NCBI RefSeq assembly: GCF_009731355.2
Contig: NZ_AP022810.1
Coordinates: 62,001 to 126,000, forward strand
DNA: 64,000 nucleotides
From: Desulfuromonas sp. AOP6
Lineage (GTDB): Bacteria; Desulfobacterota; Desulfuromonadia; Desulfuromonadales; SZUA-540
Reading direction: 5' to 3'
Shown: positions 7,665-15,917 of the stretch, piece by piece
Layout: every line of letters starts with the position of its first letter
Position numbering within the stretch: position 1 is the first letter of the stretch
Notes under the pieces: generated by a model
What the model was told of the DNA's origin: nothing
The model's input: the letters and a program-made list of their open reading frames with translations, nothing else
The model's database searches: none
Translations under genes and position numbers: made by a program

Positions 7665-8732
7665 ATGGATATGTTTGTTGGCGTTTTTCTGGAATCGTGG
7701 GAGGTGCTGGCGGAGTCCGCCCCTTACGTTCTGTTCGGTTTTTTTGCTGCAGGCATCCTCAAGACTTATCTCCCTGAACAGATGGTTGCGAAACACTTGG
7801 GGAGCAATTCGACCTCTTCTGTCATAAAGGCATCCCTGTTCGGCATCCCTTTGCCGCTTTGCTCCTGCGGGGTTATTCCAGCGGCGATAGAATTGCGGAA
7901 ACAGGGTGCCAGTAAAGGGGCTTCGGCAGCCTTTTTGGTTTCAGTTCCTGAGACAGGTGTCGATTCGATTGCCATCACCTGGGCGTTGCTCGATCCGGTG
8001 ATGACGATTGTTCGCCCGATCTCCTCCTTTTTTACCGCAACCCTGACCGGACTCTTCATCAACCGTTTGCCCGAAGATGTGGAACCCGCTTCGCAAGAGG
8101 AGGCGAAACAGCCCGGCTGTGGCTGACCGGCTAAGACGGATGGGGGTCCCCCATCAAAAAGCAAAGAATCACACTTTTCCCGCATTCGTTCCGGGCTGGC
8201 TTATGCCTTTGGCGATCTGCTCGGTGATATCGGCAGATGGCTGCTGCTCGGAATCGTTATTGCCGGTCTGATTTCATATCTTGTCCCTGATGATTTTTTC
8301 CTGCGCTATATGGGCAACGAAGCTCTGTCGCTACTGATTATGTTGGGGGTAGGCATTCCCATCTATATCTGTGCCAGCGCTTCGACTCCCGTTGCTGCAG
8401 CCTTAGTCCTGAAAGGACTCTCTCCGGGTGCAGCACTGGTCTTTCTGCTGGCCGGACCTGCAACCAATGCCGCCACATTAACCGTTGTTGCGCGTTACTT
8501 CGGCAAACAGGCCACCATGGTCTATCTGGCCTCAATTGCGATCTGCTCGTTGGTTTTTGGCTGGTTAACGAACCGACTTTACGAATGGCTTGAGCTTGAC
8601 ATTATAATGTGGGCCAATGAGCCGACCGATGTGTCGGATTCGCTGTTTATGCAAGTTTCGGCGGTGGTGGTGCTTTTCTTTATTCTGCTTAATCCGCTCT
8701 CCCAGAAATTAAAAGATACTTCTGACGGGTAA
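7665..8732 (+). CDS. SO_0444/ArsP-like metal permease; candidate selenoprotein (Sec154)
   Basis: Two halves of one permease lie in the same frame. The first (to 8123) has membrane spans and the family signature LFGIPLPLCSCGVIPAAIEL plus PETGVDS; the second (from 8127) has GLAYAFGDLLGDIGRW, GVGIPIYICASASTPVAAAL and LAGPATNAAT. They are separated only by a UGA at 8124-8126, in the hydrophilic linker of the family, which is usually Cys-rich; here it reads QPGCG-UGA-PAK, so the stop replaces the second Cys of a CGC-like site. A hairpin with loop GGUCC starts 12 bases later (8139-8155). Nothing else in either half is damaged and there is no good restart site. I read this as a 355-residue selenoprotein efflux permease; a nonsense mutation is the alternative. 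Confidence 0.65.
8127..8155 (+). promoter_or_regulatory. Putative bacterial SECIS element
   Basis: The mRNA right after the in-frame UGA forms a hairpin: arms GAUGGG (8139-8144) and CCCAUC (8150-8155), loop GGUCC. The loop begins with GG 18 bases after the UGA, within the 16-37 base window known for bacterial SECIS elements, and shares the GGUC core of the E. coli fdhF SECIS loop. SelB binding is inferred. Confidence 0.55.
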
Positions 8733-8785
8733 TTAAATCCATAAGTTCATTGATTGCTTCAAGTCACCATACCCTCCAGAACAGA

Positions 8786-8821
8786 TAAAGCCTCGGGCAG
8801 CTTATGTGGGCTGAGGCTTTA
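8786..8821. terminator. Bidirectional terminator between permease and comM
   Basis: Arms TAAAGCCTC and GAGGCTTTA with further pairing inside (GGGC/GGGCT region). A-rich and T-rich edges suit both converging genes. Confidence 0.65.
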
Positions 8822-8965
8822 CTGAGTATTTTGTCCGCCAGTGTGATCCCTCTTTTTAAGCTTAGGACAAATCACTCATTATCGGCGTGTCAATAATCCG
8901 AAAGAATTTTAAAACGATCTGGCCGAGAGAAACCTGAAAATCCCTTAGGGACAAATCTTGAAGCG

Positions 8966-10495
8966 TCAATAGTTTTTCCGATCCAGCCCCCGGTACTGTA
9001 TCGCCTCGGCCAGATACTGTTGGCGGATGCTCTCATCCCCGGCCAGATCGGCAATGGTCCTGGCGACCTTGAGAATGCGGCTGTAGCTGCGTGCCGACAT
9101 ACCGAGTTTATCGACCACCATCTCCAGCAGTTTTTGCCCCGCCTCGTCCAGCGGACAGAATTTGCGGATATGCCGGGCCGCCATGGCGGCGTTGGCGTGC
9201 AGGCCATAAGGGGCTAGCCGCTCGCGCTGGATCGTGCGGGCTGCTTCGACCCGGGCACGGATGGTTGCCGAAGATTCCCCTTCGACCGGATCAGCCAGAT
9301 CCTTGTGCGGCACCCGTGGGACATCGATCTGCAGGTCGATTCTATCGAGTAGCGGGCCGGAAAGACGTTGCCGATAACGTTGGATATCGTGCGGTGTACA
9401 AGTACATAAGTTATTGAAATCACCGAGGAATCCGCACTTGCAGGGGTTCATGGCGGCAACCAGCATGAAGGTCGCCGGAAAACTCAGCGTGGTGGCGGCG
9501 CGGGCGATGGTGACGTGACCGTCCTCCAGGGGCTGACGGAGCATTTCGAGCACGTTTTTCTTGAATTCGGGCAGTTCATCGAGAAAGAGGATACCATTGT
9601 TGGCCAGGGAGACCTCGCCCGGACGGGGAATGGCGCCGCCGCCTATGAGACCGGCATCAGAAATAGTGTGGTGAGGGCTGCGGAAAGGCCGCACGTTGAG
9701 GAGAGCGTTTTCTTTGGGCAAAAGGCCGATGATGGAGTGGATCTTGGTCGTTTCCAGTGCTTCCTCAAAATTCAGCGGGGGCAGAATGGTCGGCAGGCGG
9801 CGGGCCAGCATGGTCTTGCCGCTGCCGGGCGGTCCGATCATCAGGAGATTATGGCCTCCGGCGGCAGCCACTTCCAGAGCTCTTTTAACATGGTCCTGGC
9901 CGCGCACCTCGGAAAAATCGTCGCAGCCGGCGGGTAGGGCTTCGAGATTCTGCTCGTGGCTGCACTGGTGGGGGGAGAGAATCTTTTCCCCGTTGATGAA
10001 TTCGACCACTTCGGCCAGGTCGCGCACGCCGTAGACGGGCAGGGCTTCGACAATGGCGCCTTCGGCAGCGTTCTCCCAGGGGACGATGAGACCTTCTGTC
10101 TGCCAGTGGCGGGCGGCGACGGCGAGGGGGAGAGTGCCGCGAACGGGCTTGACCAGGCCGTCGAGGCTGAGTTCGCCGATCAGGACGTACTTACGGATGT
10201 TCTCGCTTTTAACGATACCGATGGCCGCCAGGATACCGATGGCCATGGGCAGATCGTAGGCGGTGCCTTCCTTTTTCATGTCTGCCGGCGCCAGATTGAT
10301 GGTGATGCGGCGGGTGGGGAAGTCGTAGCCTGAGTTCTTGATGGCTGACTTGACGCGATCCTTGCTCTCCCTGACTGCTCCTTCCGGCAACCCTACCGTG
10401 GCGAATTGGGGCAACCCCTGGGCGATATCCACCTCTACATCAACAGGGAACGCTTCGATGCCGTTGAGCGCTCCTGATAGTACCTTGGCCAGCAT
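8966..10495 (-). CDS. comM: YifB/ComM-family Mg-chelatase-like AAA+ ATPase
   Basis: 509 residues, the usual family length. The N-terminal Lon-protease-like fold (VDVEVDIAQGLPQFATVGLP, about 1-165) is followed by an AAA+ module with Walker A GPPGSGKTM, Walker B ILFLDELPEF and sensor AAMNPCKCG, and a C-terminal Mg-chelatase-like lid (ARSYSRILKVARTIADL). ComM homologues are hexameric helicases that help branch migration during natural transformation and recombination. The start follows GAGGAGGGAGT. Monocistronic between two terminators. Confidence 0.92.
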   Translation of the reverse strand: MLAKVLSGALNGIEAFPVDVEVDIAQGLPQFATVGLPEGAVRESKDRVKSAIKNSGYDFPTRRITINLAPADMKKEGTAYDLPMAIGILAAIGIVKSENIRKYVLIGELSLDGLVKPVRGTLPLAVAARHWQTEGLIVPWENAAEGAIVEALPVYGVRDLAEVVEFINGEKILSPHQCSHEQNLEALPAGCDDFSEVRGQDHVKRALEVAAAGGHNLLMIGPPGSGKTMLARRLPTILPPLNFEEALETTKIHSIIGLLPKENALLNVRPFRSPHHTISDAGLIGGGAIPRPGEVSLANNGILFLDELPEFKKNVLEMLRQPLEDGHVTIARAATTLSFPATFMLVAAMNPCKCGFLGDFNNLCTCTPHDIQRYRQRLSGPLLDRIDLQIDVPRVPHKDLADPVEGESSATIRARVEAARTIQRERLAPYGLHANAAMAARHIRKFCPLDEAGQKLLEMVVDKLGMSARSYSRILKVARTIADLAGDESIRQQYLAEAIQYRGLDRKNY

Positions 10496-10551
10496 ACTCC
10501 CTCCTCAAAAATGAACCCATTAAAATTAAAGAACGCTTAATCTAAACAGAA

Positions 10552-10592
10552 AGGCCCCGGATCGCAAGCGATAAAGCTGCGAACCGGGGCCT
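10552..10592 (-). terminator. Terminator of trxB
   Basis: Arms AGGCCCCGG and CCGGGGCCT with a 23-base loop; on the minus strand a T-rich stretch follows. It lies between trxB and comM, both leftward. Confidence 0.75.
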
Positions 10593-10617
10593 GGGTTCAA
10601 AAAGAGAGGCAGGGAGG

Positions 10618-11547
10618 TTACTGGTGATCCATGATGTATTTCTCCGCCATAATCGCGGCGACGGCGCCATCGCCGACGGCGGTGGCGATCTGTTTGAGGA
10701 TCTTCTTGCGCACGTCGCCGGCGGCAAAGACTCCCTCCATGGAGGTGCGACACTCGCCATCGGTGAGAATGTAACCCTCTGCGTCGAGGGTGAGGGTTTC
10801 GGCGAGAAAATGCGCCTTGGGAGTGACGCCGATGGCGACGAAGAGGCCGGAAACTTCGAGCAGGCGCTTGTCGCCACTGGTCGTATCGGTCAGTTCGATG
10901 CCGGTCAGGCCGGAGGTATCTCCTTGCGTGCCGGTGACCTGGGCGTTCCAGAGAATCTCAATCTTGTCGTTATTTTTCAGCCGATCCTGCAGGATGGAGG
11001 TGGCCCGCAGCTGGTCGCGGCGATGGATGAGATACACCTTCTTGGCAAAGCGGGTGAGAAAAAGGGCTTCTTCAGCGGCTGTGTCGCCGCCGCCGGCAAT
11101 GGCGACGACCTGGTCACGGAAAAAAGCCCCATCGCAAGTGGCGCAGTAGGAGACGCCGCGCCCGGTGAATTCCTGCTCGCCGGGAATGTCGAGTTTTTTC
11201 GGTTCGGCCCCGGTGGTGATAATGACGGTGCGCGCGAGGACGGGCTTTTCGTCTACGGTGATACGACGCACCTCGCCTAAGTCTTCCAGGGCCTGTACTT
11301 CACCATACTGGACTTCGAGTCCGAATTCCTGGCAGTGCTCCTGAAAACGCATCATGAGGTCAGGGCCGTCGATGCCGCCGGGAAAGCCTGGATAATTTTC
11401 GACCTTGGTGGTCGTCATGACCTGGCCGCCCATGATCATGCGTTCGACAAGAAGGGTCTCGAGTTTGGCGCGGGAGGTGTAGAGCCCGGCGGTCAGCCCG
11501 GCGGGGCCGCCGCCGATAATCAGGGTATCGTAAATTTTTTCGGTCAT
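10618..11547 (-). CDS. trxB: Thioredoxin reductase (NADPH)
   Basis: 309 residues from the ATG at 11547, which has AGGAGAG upstream. FAD-binding GGGPAGLTAGLY near the N-terminus, the redox-active pair CATC (YCATCDGAFF, about 135-138), the NADPH-binding GGGDTAAEEALFL, and the second FAD motif FAAGDV near the C-terminus are all present. It reduces thioredoxin with NAD(P)H in the cytoplasm. No thioredoxin gene is adjacent in this window. Confidence 0.95.
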   Translation of the reverse strand: MTEKIYDTLIIGGGPAGLTAGLYTSRAKLETLLVERMIMGGQVMTTTKVENYPGFPGGIDGPDLMMRFQEHCQEFGLEVQYGEVQALEDLGEVRRITVDEKPVLARTVIITTGAEPKKLDIPGEQEFTGRGVSYCATCDGAFFRDQVVAIAGGGDTAAEEALFLTRFAKKVYLIHRRDQLRATSILQDRLKNNDKIEILWNAQVTGTQGDTSGLTGIELTDTTSGDKRLLEVSGLFVAIGVTPKAHFLAETLTLDAEGYILTDGECRTSMEGVFAAGDVRKKILKQIATAVGDGAVAAIMAEKYIMDHQ

Positions 11548-11742
11548 GGGTGTCTCTCCTGTGGAAAATTTGGTCGCCAAGATAACACAGCCGGCTAGAA
11601 AAGTGAAAGAACTCTCAGTTGACGGGAGTCAGTCTGAGGATAAGGAGTCCCTTGATTTCCCTCGGGCCTCTGGCTAGTATGGGAGGCGTTTCGGGTAGAA
11701 AAGGCGCATTTTTGCATGGAGGGGGAAAGGTTTCAGGATGTT

Positions 11743-12102
11743 ATGAAAAAAATGACGGGTTTTCTGGTCTGGTCACTGGTCTTTCTGCTGGTGCTGCTGG
11801 CTGCCGATCAGCTGATGGTGCATGCTAAGCTCAAAGGGAAGGGACTGACGGCCGTGCAGACCTTCTATATTGATTTTCGCGATCGCCTCTTTGCTCTTGT
11901 TGACGGCAAGCCGACGCCAAGTGTTGAATCCCTCATCGAACAGGCGGAGACTCCAGCCCCCGAACGCCCTGTGACCGTGAAACCAACCGAAAAGTCTCCC
12001 CGCTATCTCTACGTCGATAGGAACGGCGAGCTGCATTTTGCCGAAAGCCTGCAGCATGTTCCAGCTGAGTACCGCCAGGAGGCCGAGCCCCTGTCCGACT
12101 GA
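11743..12102 (+). CDS. Small membrane-anchored protein of unknown function
   Basis: 119 residues from an ATG preceded by CAGGATG; an in-frame ATG at 11716 is a weaker start. One N-terminal transmembrane helix (LVWSLVFLLVLLAADQLMV) acts as anchor or uncleaved signal. The remainder is soluble and ends with YLYVDRNGELHFAESLQHVP, which resembles the short DUF4124-like patterns seen in envelope proteins. I do not recognise the family. It converges with the amidohydrolase gene, leaving only 16 bases between the stops. Confidence 0.6.
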   Translation: MKKMTGFLVWSLVFLLVLLAADQLMVHAKLKGKGLTAVQTFYIDFRDRLFALVDGKPTPSVESLIEQAETPAPERPVTVKPTEKSPRYLYVDRNGELHFAESLQHVPAEYRQEAEPLSD

Positions 12103-12118
12103 GGCTGTCCCCGGTAGC

Positions 12119-12919
12119 TCAGGGCAAGTGACCATAAATTTCAGGACGGCGATCGTGGTAGCAGCGGATCTGGGAACGGTATTCGACCATTTCGCTGAAA
12201 TCGAAGGTCGCCGCCAGTTCGACGTTTTGCTCGCCTCCCTCGGCCAGGACCTCTCCCCGGGCCGAGAGCAGCAGGCTCATGCCGAAAAAATCGAGCTTTC
12301 CCTGAATACCGCAGCAGTTGGTCGCGACGACGAAAAGCTGGTTCTCGATGGCGCGGGCACGCAGCAGGGTGCGCCAGTGCTCCTGGCGCGGCTTGGGCCA
12401 TTCCGCCGGCAGGCAGATGATCTCGGCCCCTTCCAGAGCCATCTTGCGGAAGAGCTCGGGAAAACGCAGATCGTAGCAGATAGCCACTCCCAGGCGACCG
12501 ACGGAAGTCGATACGACCAGAGAATGGTCCCCTGCCGACAGGAACCGATCTTCTCCCATGGTGGAGAAGAGATGCAGTTTGCGGTAGGTGCCGGCGACCT
12601 TTCCCTGATCGATAATATAGGCTGTATTGTAAAGGGCCTTCCCTTCTTTTTCCGCCAGACTCCCCACCAACACCATGCCTGACTCGGCGCTCTGCCGACA
12701 GAGTGCCTGCACGACTTCGGGTGTCCGCTCGGCCAGTTGGCCAAGGCGCTTGTAGTCGTATCCCGTGCTCCACATCTCCGGCAGTACCGCCAGCTGCACG
12801 CCCTGTGAAGCCAGTTTTTTCAAGGCTGAAAGAGCTTGGGACAGATTGGTATCAATGTCGCCGAGAGCAATGTTGAACTGGGCGACTCCGGCCATAACCT
12901 TATGGGTCTGTGACATCAT
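12119..12919 (-). CDS. Carbon-nitrogen hydrolase (nitrilase superfamily, omega-amidase-like)
   Basis: 266 residues. The catalytic triad of the superfamily is visible: Glu in LAVLPEMWSTGYD, Lys in TYRKLHLF, and Cys in GVAICYDLRFPELF. The LPAEWP and ATNCCG segments fit the omega-amidase/Nit2 branch, which hydrolyses alpha-ketoglutaramate and related amides. Substrate not provable from sequence. Monocistronic, leftward. Confidence 0.85.
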   Translation of the reverse strand: MMSQTHKVMAGVAQFNIALGDIDTNLSQALSALKKLASQGVQLAVLPEMWSTGYDYKRLGQLAERTPEVVQALCRQSAESGMVLVGSLAEKEGKALYNTAYIIDQGKVAGTYRKLHLFSTMGEDRFLSAGDHSLVVSTSVGRLGVAICYDLRFPELFRKMALEGAEIICLPAEWPKPRQEHWRTLLRARAIENQLFVVATNCCGIQGKLDFFGMSLLLSARGEVLAEGGEQNVELAATFDFSEMVEYRSQIRCYHDRRPEIYGHLP

Positions 12920-13425
12920 GGGTGAATCCTGTCTGCTAAGGGCTAAACCGAGGCATCACAAAGGTTTTGTGATAATGAATCGGGGCGAAGTATAGCCTAT
13001 CGGGTGGTTGTTCGGCAAGTGTCCAGGTCCTTCAAACATCTTTTGAAATCAAAAAATCCCACTGGAACCAACCTGAAAAGCAGTTCAGGTTTCCCCAGGA
13101 TGAACAGACAATTGGCAGGCTGAATTTCGTGTTGAACGAACCATAGCTCCAATGAAAAAAGAAAGAGGTGGTGAAAAAAATGTTGCGAAGCCCACTGAGT
13201 TTCTGCTAAAAACCCCCATAAAACATCGTTTGTTTTTATCGAGATGACCGAAACATAAATGTAAACGACAGCCCGTTCCTAGTTTTCTTGACCCCCGCCG
13301 GGAAGCATGTTAAGCATTTAATCGCGTCCGGATAAAAAAGAAGATTTTATGGAGCAGTCCTTTCTCTTTGCAAGGGCGATTCCTGTGCATTTTTAACGTC
13401 CACCTTTTTCGCTGGATGATTTGCC
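12920..13425. other. Gene-free stretch before the antiporter operon
   Basis: No convincing gene in about 500 bp. A short hairpin (CCTGAA...TTCAGG near 13070-13090) and an imperfect promoter, TTGACC-N17-TAAGCA at 13288-13316, 110 bp before mrpE, are the only signals. A long untranslated leader for the antiporter operon is possible. Confidence 0.4.
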
Positions 13426-13908
13426 ATGGCCAAAGTTGCCACTTTTTTTATCATGCTCGCTTTCTGGGCCCTTCTCTCGGGAATGTTTGACGCTTTTCAC
13501 TTCACGCTCGGGGTGATCTGCTGTCTGCTGGTGGCTCAGTTCAGTCACAGGCTGCTCTTCCCGGACGGGATAGGGGGCCGCTGGATACGGGATATTTTCG
13601 GCATGTTCCTGTATCTGCCCTGGCTCTTCTGGCAAGTCATCATCGCCAATTTTCAAGTGGCCTACATTGTCCTTCATCCCCGCATGATGGATCTCATCGA
13701 CCCCCAGCTTATTCGCTTCAACACCCAGCTCAAGCGCCCCTTCGCCAAAGTGACCTTTGCCCAGTCTATCACCCTGACACCGGGGACCATTACGGTGAGT
13801 GTTCACGAGGACGAATTCACCGTTTATGCCCTGACCCGTAGTGGGGCTGAATCCCTGCCGGGGGAAATGGAGCAGCGCGTGGCCAAAGCTCTGGAGGATA
13901 AAGCATGA
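13426..13908 (+). CDS. mrpE: Mrp-type Na+/H+ antiporter subunit E
   Basis: 160 residues, two or three N-terminal membrane helices, followed by the MrpE pattern WLFWQVIIANFQVAYIVLHP, TLTPGTITVSVHEDEFTVYAL and a C-terminal basic/acidic helix. MrpE is a structural subunit of multisubunit cation/proton antiporters. First gene of an eleven-gene operon; its stop overlaps the mrpF start by four bases. Confidence 0.88.
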   Translation: MAKVATFFIMLAFWALLSGMFDAFHFTLGVICCLLVAQFSHRLLFPDGIGGRWIRDIFGMFLYLPWLFWQVIIANFQVAYIVLHPRMMDLIDPQLIRFNTQLKRPFAKVTFAQSITLTPGTITVSVHEDEFTVYALTRSGAESLPGEMEQRVAKALEDKA

Positions 13909-14192
13909 TCACCCACATTGTCATGGCGGGCGCCATTTTTATTATCCTGTTGATGGCCTTGTGCCTGATTCGGGTCGTCGGTGGTCCAACGGTGCTCGAT
14001 CGTATCCTTGGGGGCAGTGTCATCGGGACCAAGACGACCGTTCTGCTGCTGCTGATCGGCATGATGTACGGTAATGTCGGCATGTTCGTCGATATCGCCC
14101 TCGCTTATGCCCTGCTGAACTTTATTGCCACCCTGGGGGCGACCAAGTACTTTTTGCGGCGCAAAAGTGTGCATCTTGAAGGCGAGTCCTGA
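13905..14192 (+). CDS. mrpF: Mrp-type Na+/H+ antiporter subunit F
   Basis: 95 residues, three membrane helices. The family pattern is clear: LCLIRVVGGPTVLDRILGG, then IGMMYGNVGMFVDIALAYAL and a C-terminal FIATLGATKY. Overlaps mrpE by four bases, which indicates coupled translation. Confidence 0.88.
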   Translation: MITHIVMAGAIFIILLMALCLIRVVGGPTVLDRILGGSVIGTKTTVLLLLIGMMYGNVGMFVDIALAYALLNFIATLGATKYFLRRKSVHLEGES

Positions 14193-14215
14193 TCTGGAAA
14201 GGAAAGAATAGACCG

Positions 14216-14539
14216 ATGAGCATCGTTTCTGCATTTCTCATTCTGGGGGGCCTCTTCTTTTTTGGGGTGGGAGTCGTCGGTATTTTGCGGCTCCCCGATT
14301 TCTACACCCGGCTGCATGGGGCCAGCAAGTGCGATACCCTGGGCGCTTTTCTGATTTTGTCCGGGCTGGCTCTCCATGTTCTCGCCGTCTTTGATCTGGC
14401 CCATGTGCTGGTCAGCCTGAAAATTATGGCCATCGCTATCTTTCTTTCCATTGCCAATCCGACAGCGACCCATGCCATCACCGAGGGCGCTCTTCTTGCC
14501 GGGGTCGAACCCTGGCGCAAGGGAAAGGGGGCAAAATGA
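14216..14539 (+). CDS. mrpG: Mrp-type Na+/H+ antiporter subunit G
   Basis: 107 residues, three helices. GGLFFFGVGVVGILRLPDFY and TRLHGASKCDTLGAFLIL match MrpG/MnhG. AAAGGAAAGAATAG precedes the start. Overlaps the next gene by four bases. Confidence 0.9.
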   Translation: MSIVSAFLILGGLFFFGVGVVGILRLPDFYTRLHGASKCDTLGAFLILSGLALHVLAVFDLAHVLVSLKIMAIAIFLSIANPTATHAITEGALLAGVEPWRKGKGAK

Positions 14540-14781
14540 TCTGGCAAGTCGATCTGCTGATCCTGGTTCTCGTCGTTATCTGTGCCCTGGCGACCATAAC
14601 GACCAAGGATCTTCTCGGTGCTTCGGTTATCTTTGGCGTCTACAGTTTCATGATGTGCCTGCTGTGGGCCGAAATGGGCGCGGTCGATGTGGCCTTTACC
14701 GAAGCGACCGTCGGTGCCGGCGTCAGTACGATTCTGTTTATTGCCGCCATTTTAAGGACGACTCGAAGGAGTAAAGATTGA
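14536..14781 (+). CDS. MbhD-like (DUF4040) antiporter subunit
   Basis: 81 residues, two or three helices: ITTKDLLGASVIFGVYSFMM and LWAEMGAVDVAFTEATVGAG. This corresponds to the detached C-terminal part of MrpA that is a separate subunit (MbhD) in Mbh hydrogenases and archaeal-type Mrp modules. Overlaps both neighbours by four bases. Confidence 0.82.
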   Translation: MIWQVDLLILVLVVICALATITTKDLLGASVIFGVYSFMMCLLWAEMGAVDVAFTEATVGAGVSTILFIAAILRTTRRSKD

Positions 14782-15050
14782 AAACCGTCGCTTTGCTCGC
14801 AACGCTGTTGACCGGGGCCCTGCTGTTGTACGGCACCAAGGATTTCGCCCCCTGGGCTGATCCGCAATCGCCGGCCAGCACCCACCTGTCAGCCTATTAC
14901 ATTGAGAATGCCGTCAAGGAAACTCATGTCCCCAATCTGGTGACCGCCGTTCTCGGCGATTACCGGGGCTACGACACCATGTTCGAAACGGTTGTTATCT
15001 ACTGTGCCGGATTGGCGGTCGTCAGCGTGCTCAGGAGACGAAAATCATGA
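14778..15050 (+). CDS. MbhE-like antiporter subunit
   Basis: 90 residues, beginning with TTG or an equivalent start inside the previous stop. It has an N-terminal helix, a periplasmic loop with HLSAYYIENAVKETHVPNLV and TAVLGDYRGYDTMFET, and a final helix. The YRGYDTxxET pattern is that of MbhE, also derived from the MrpA C-terminus. Overlaps mrpB by four bases. Confidence 0.8.
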   Translation: MKTVALLATLLTGALLLYGTKDFAPWADPQSPASTHLSAYYIENAVKETHVPNLVTAVLGDYRGYDTMFETVVIYCAGLAVVSVLRRRKS

Positions 15051-15526
15051 AGACGCTGCAGCAGCGCTATGAGGGGCGGGGTTTGGGGCACGATCTGATC
15101 ATTCAGACCTCGGTGCGCCTGATGGTTCCCTTTATTCAGCTGTTTGGCCTTTACGTCATCGTTCACGGCCATTACAGCCCCGGTGGCGGTTTTCAGGGCG
15201 GCGTTCTGCTGGGAGCCTCCTTTATCCTGCTGGCGCTGGCTTTTGATATCAAGATGTCCATGCGGCATTTTTCGGAAAGAATCAACCTGGTTCTCGGCAA
15301 TACCGGTGCCCTGCTTTTTGTGGGCACGGGCGTGCTCTGTGCGCTGGTCGGTGGCCTCTTTCTGGATTACAGCGCCCTGACGGCCCTGTTCCCCATGGAC
15401 GCTATCGAGTGGCGTTCTTTCGGAATTTTCATTGTCGAGGTCGGCGTCGGGCTGGCTGTCGCGAGCATCATGCTGTCGCTCTATTGGGATCTCAGTTCCA
15501 ACGGCGACCTGGAAGAGGGGCTCTAG
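15047..15526 (+). CDS. mrpB: Mrp-type Na+/H+ antiporter subunit B
   Basis: 159 residues, four helices. The motif GHYSPGGGFQGGVLLGASFI is diagnostic of MrpB/MnhB, preceded by IQLFGLYVIVHG. The C-terminal helix has EVGVGLAVASIMLSLYW. Part of the membrane arm shared by Mrp antiporters and respiratory hydrogenases. Confidence 0.92.
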   Translation: MKTLQQRYEGRGLGHDLIIQTSVRLMVPFIQLFGLYVIVHGHYSPGGGFQGGVLLGASFILLALAFDIKMSMRHFSERINLVLGNTGALLFVGTGVLCALVGGLFLDYSALTALFPMDAIEWRSFGIFIVEVGVGLAVASIMLSLYWDLSSNGDLEEGL

Positions 15527-15527
15527 C

Positions 15528-15917
15528 ATGGAAGCGTTTATGGCAGAGGTGGTGGCCAAGTACAACTACTGGCTCTATGTGGTGCTGATGATGATCGGTT
15601 TCTATGCCATGATCGGCAAGCGCAACCTGGTCAAGAAACTGCTCGGCATGAATATCTTCCAGACGGCGATCATCCTGTTCTTCGTCTCTACCGGGGTCAA
15701 GCGCGGCGCCGCCATCCCCATCGTCGACAAATATGCCGCTCTCAAGCAGGGGGTCGACGCCACCACCATCGTGAACCCTCTGCCCCACGTGCTCATGCTG
15801 ACGGCCATCGTCGTCTCCGTGAGCGTGACCGGGGTGGCCCTGGCGGTGCTGCTGCGGATCTATCGTGAATACGGCACCCTGGAAGAGGATGAAATTCTGG
15901 AGAAGATCGGCCAATGA
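15528..15917 (+). CDS. mrpC: Mrp-type Na+/H+ antiporter subunit C (NuoK-like)
   Basis: 129 residues from the ATG at 15528, two bases after mrpB. Three helices; IGKRNLVKKLLGMNIFQTAI and DATTIVNPLPHVLMLTAIVV match MrpC, with the conserved (N)PLPxALxLTAIVI stretch. Equivalent to complex I subunit NuoK. Overlaps mrpD by four bases. Confidence 0.92.
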   Translation: MEAFMAEVVAKYNYWLYVVLMMIGFYAMIGKRNLVKKLLGMNIFQTAIILFFVSTGVKRGAAIPIVDKYAALKQGVDATTIVNPLPHVLMLTAIVVSVSVTGVALAVLLRIYREYGTLEEDEILEKIGQ

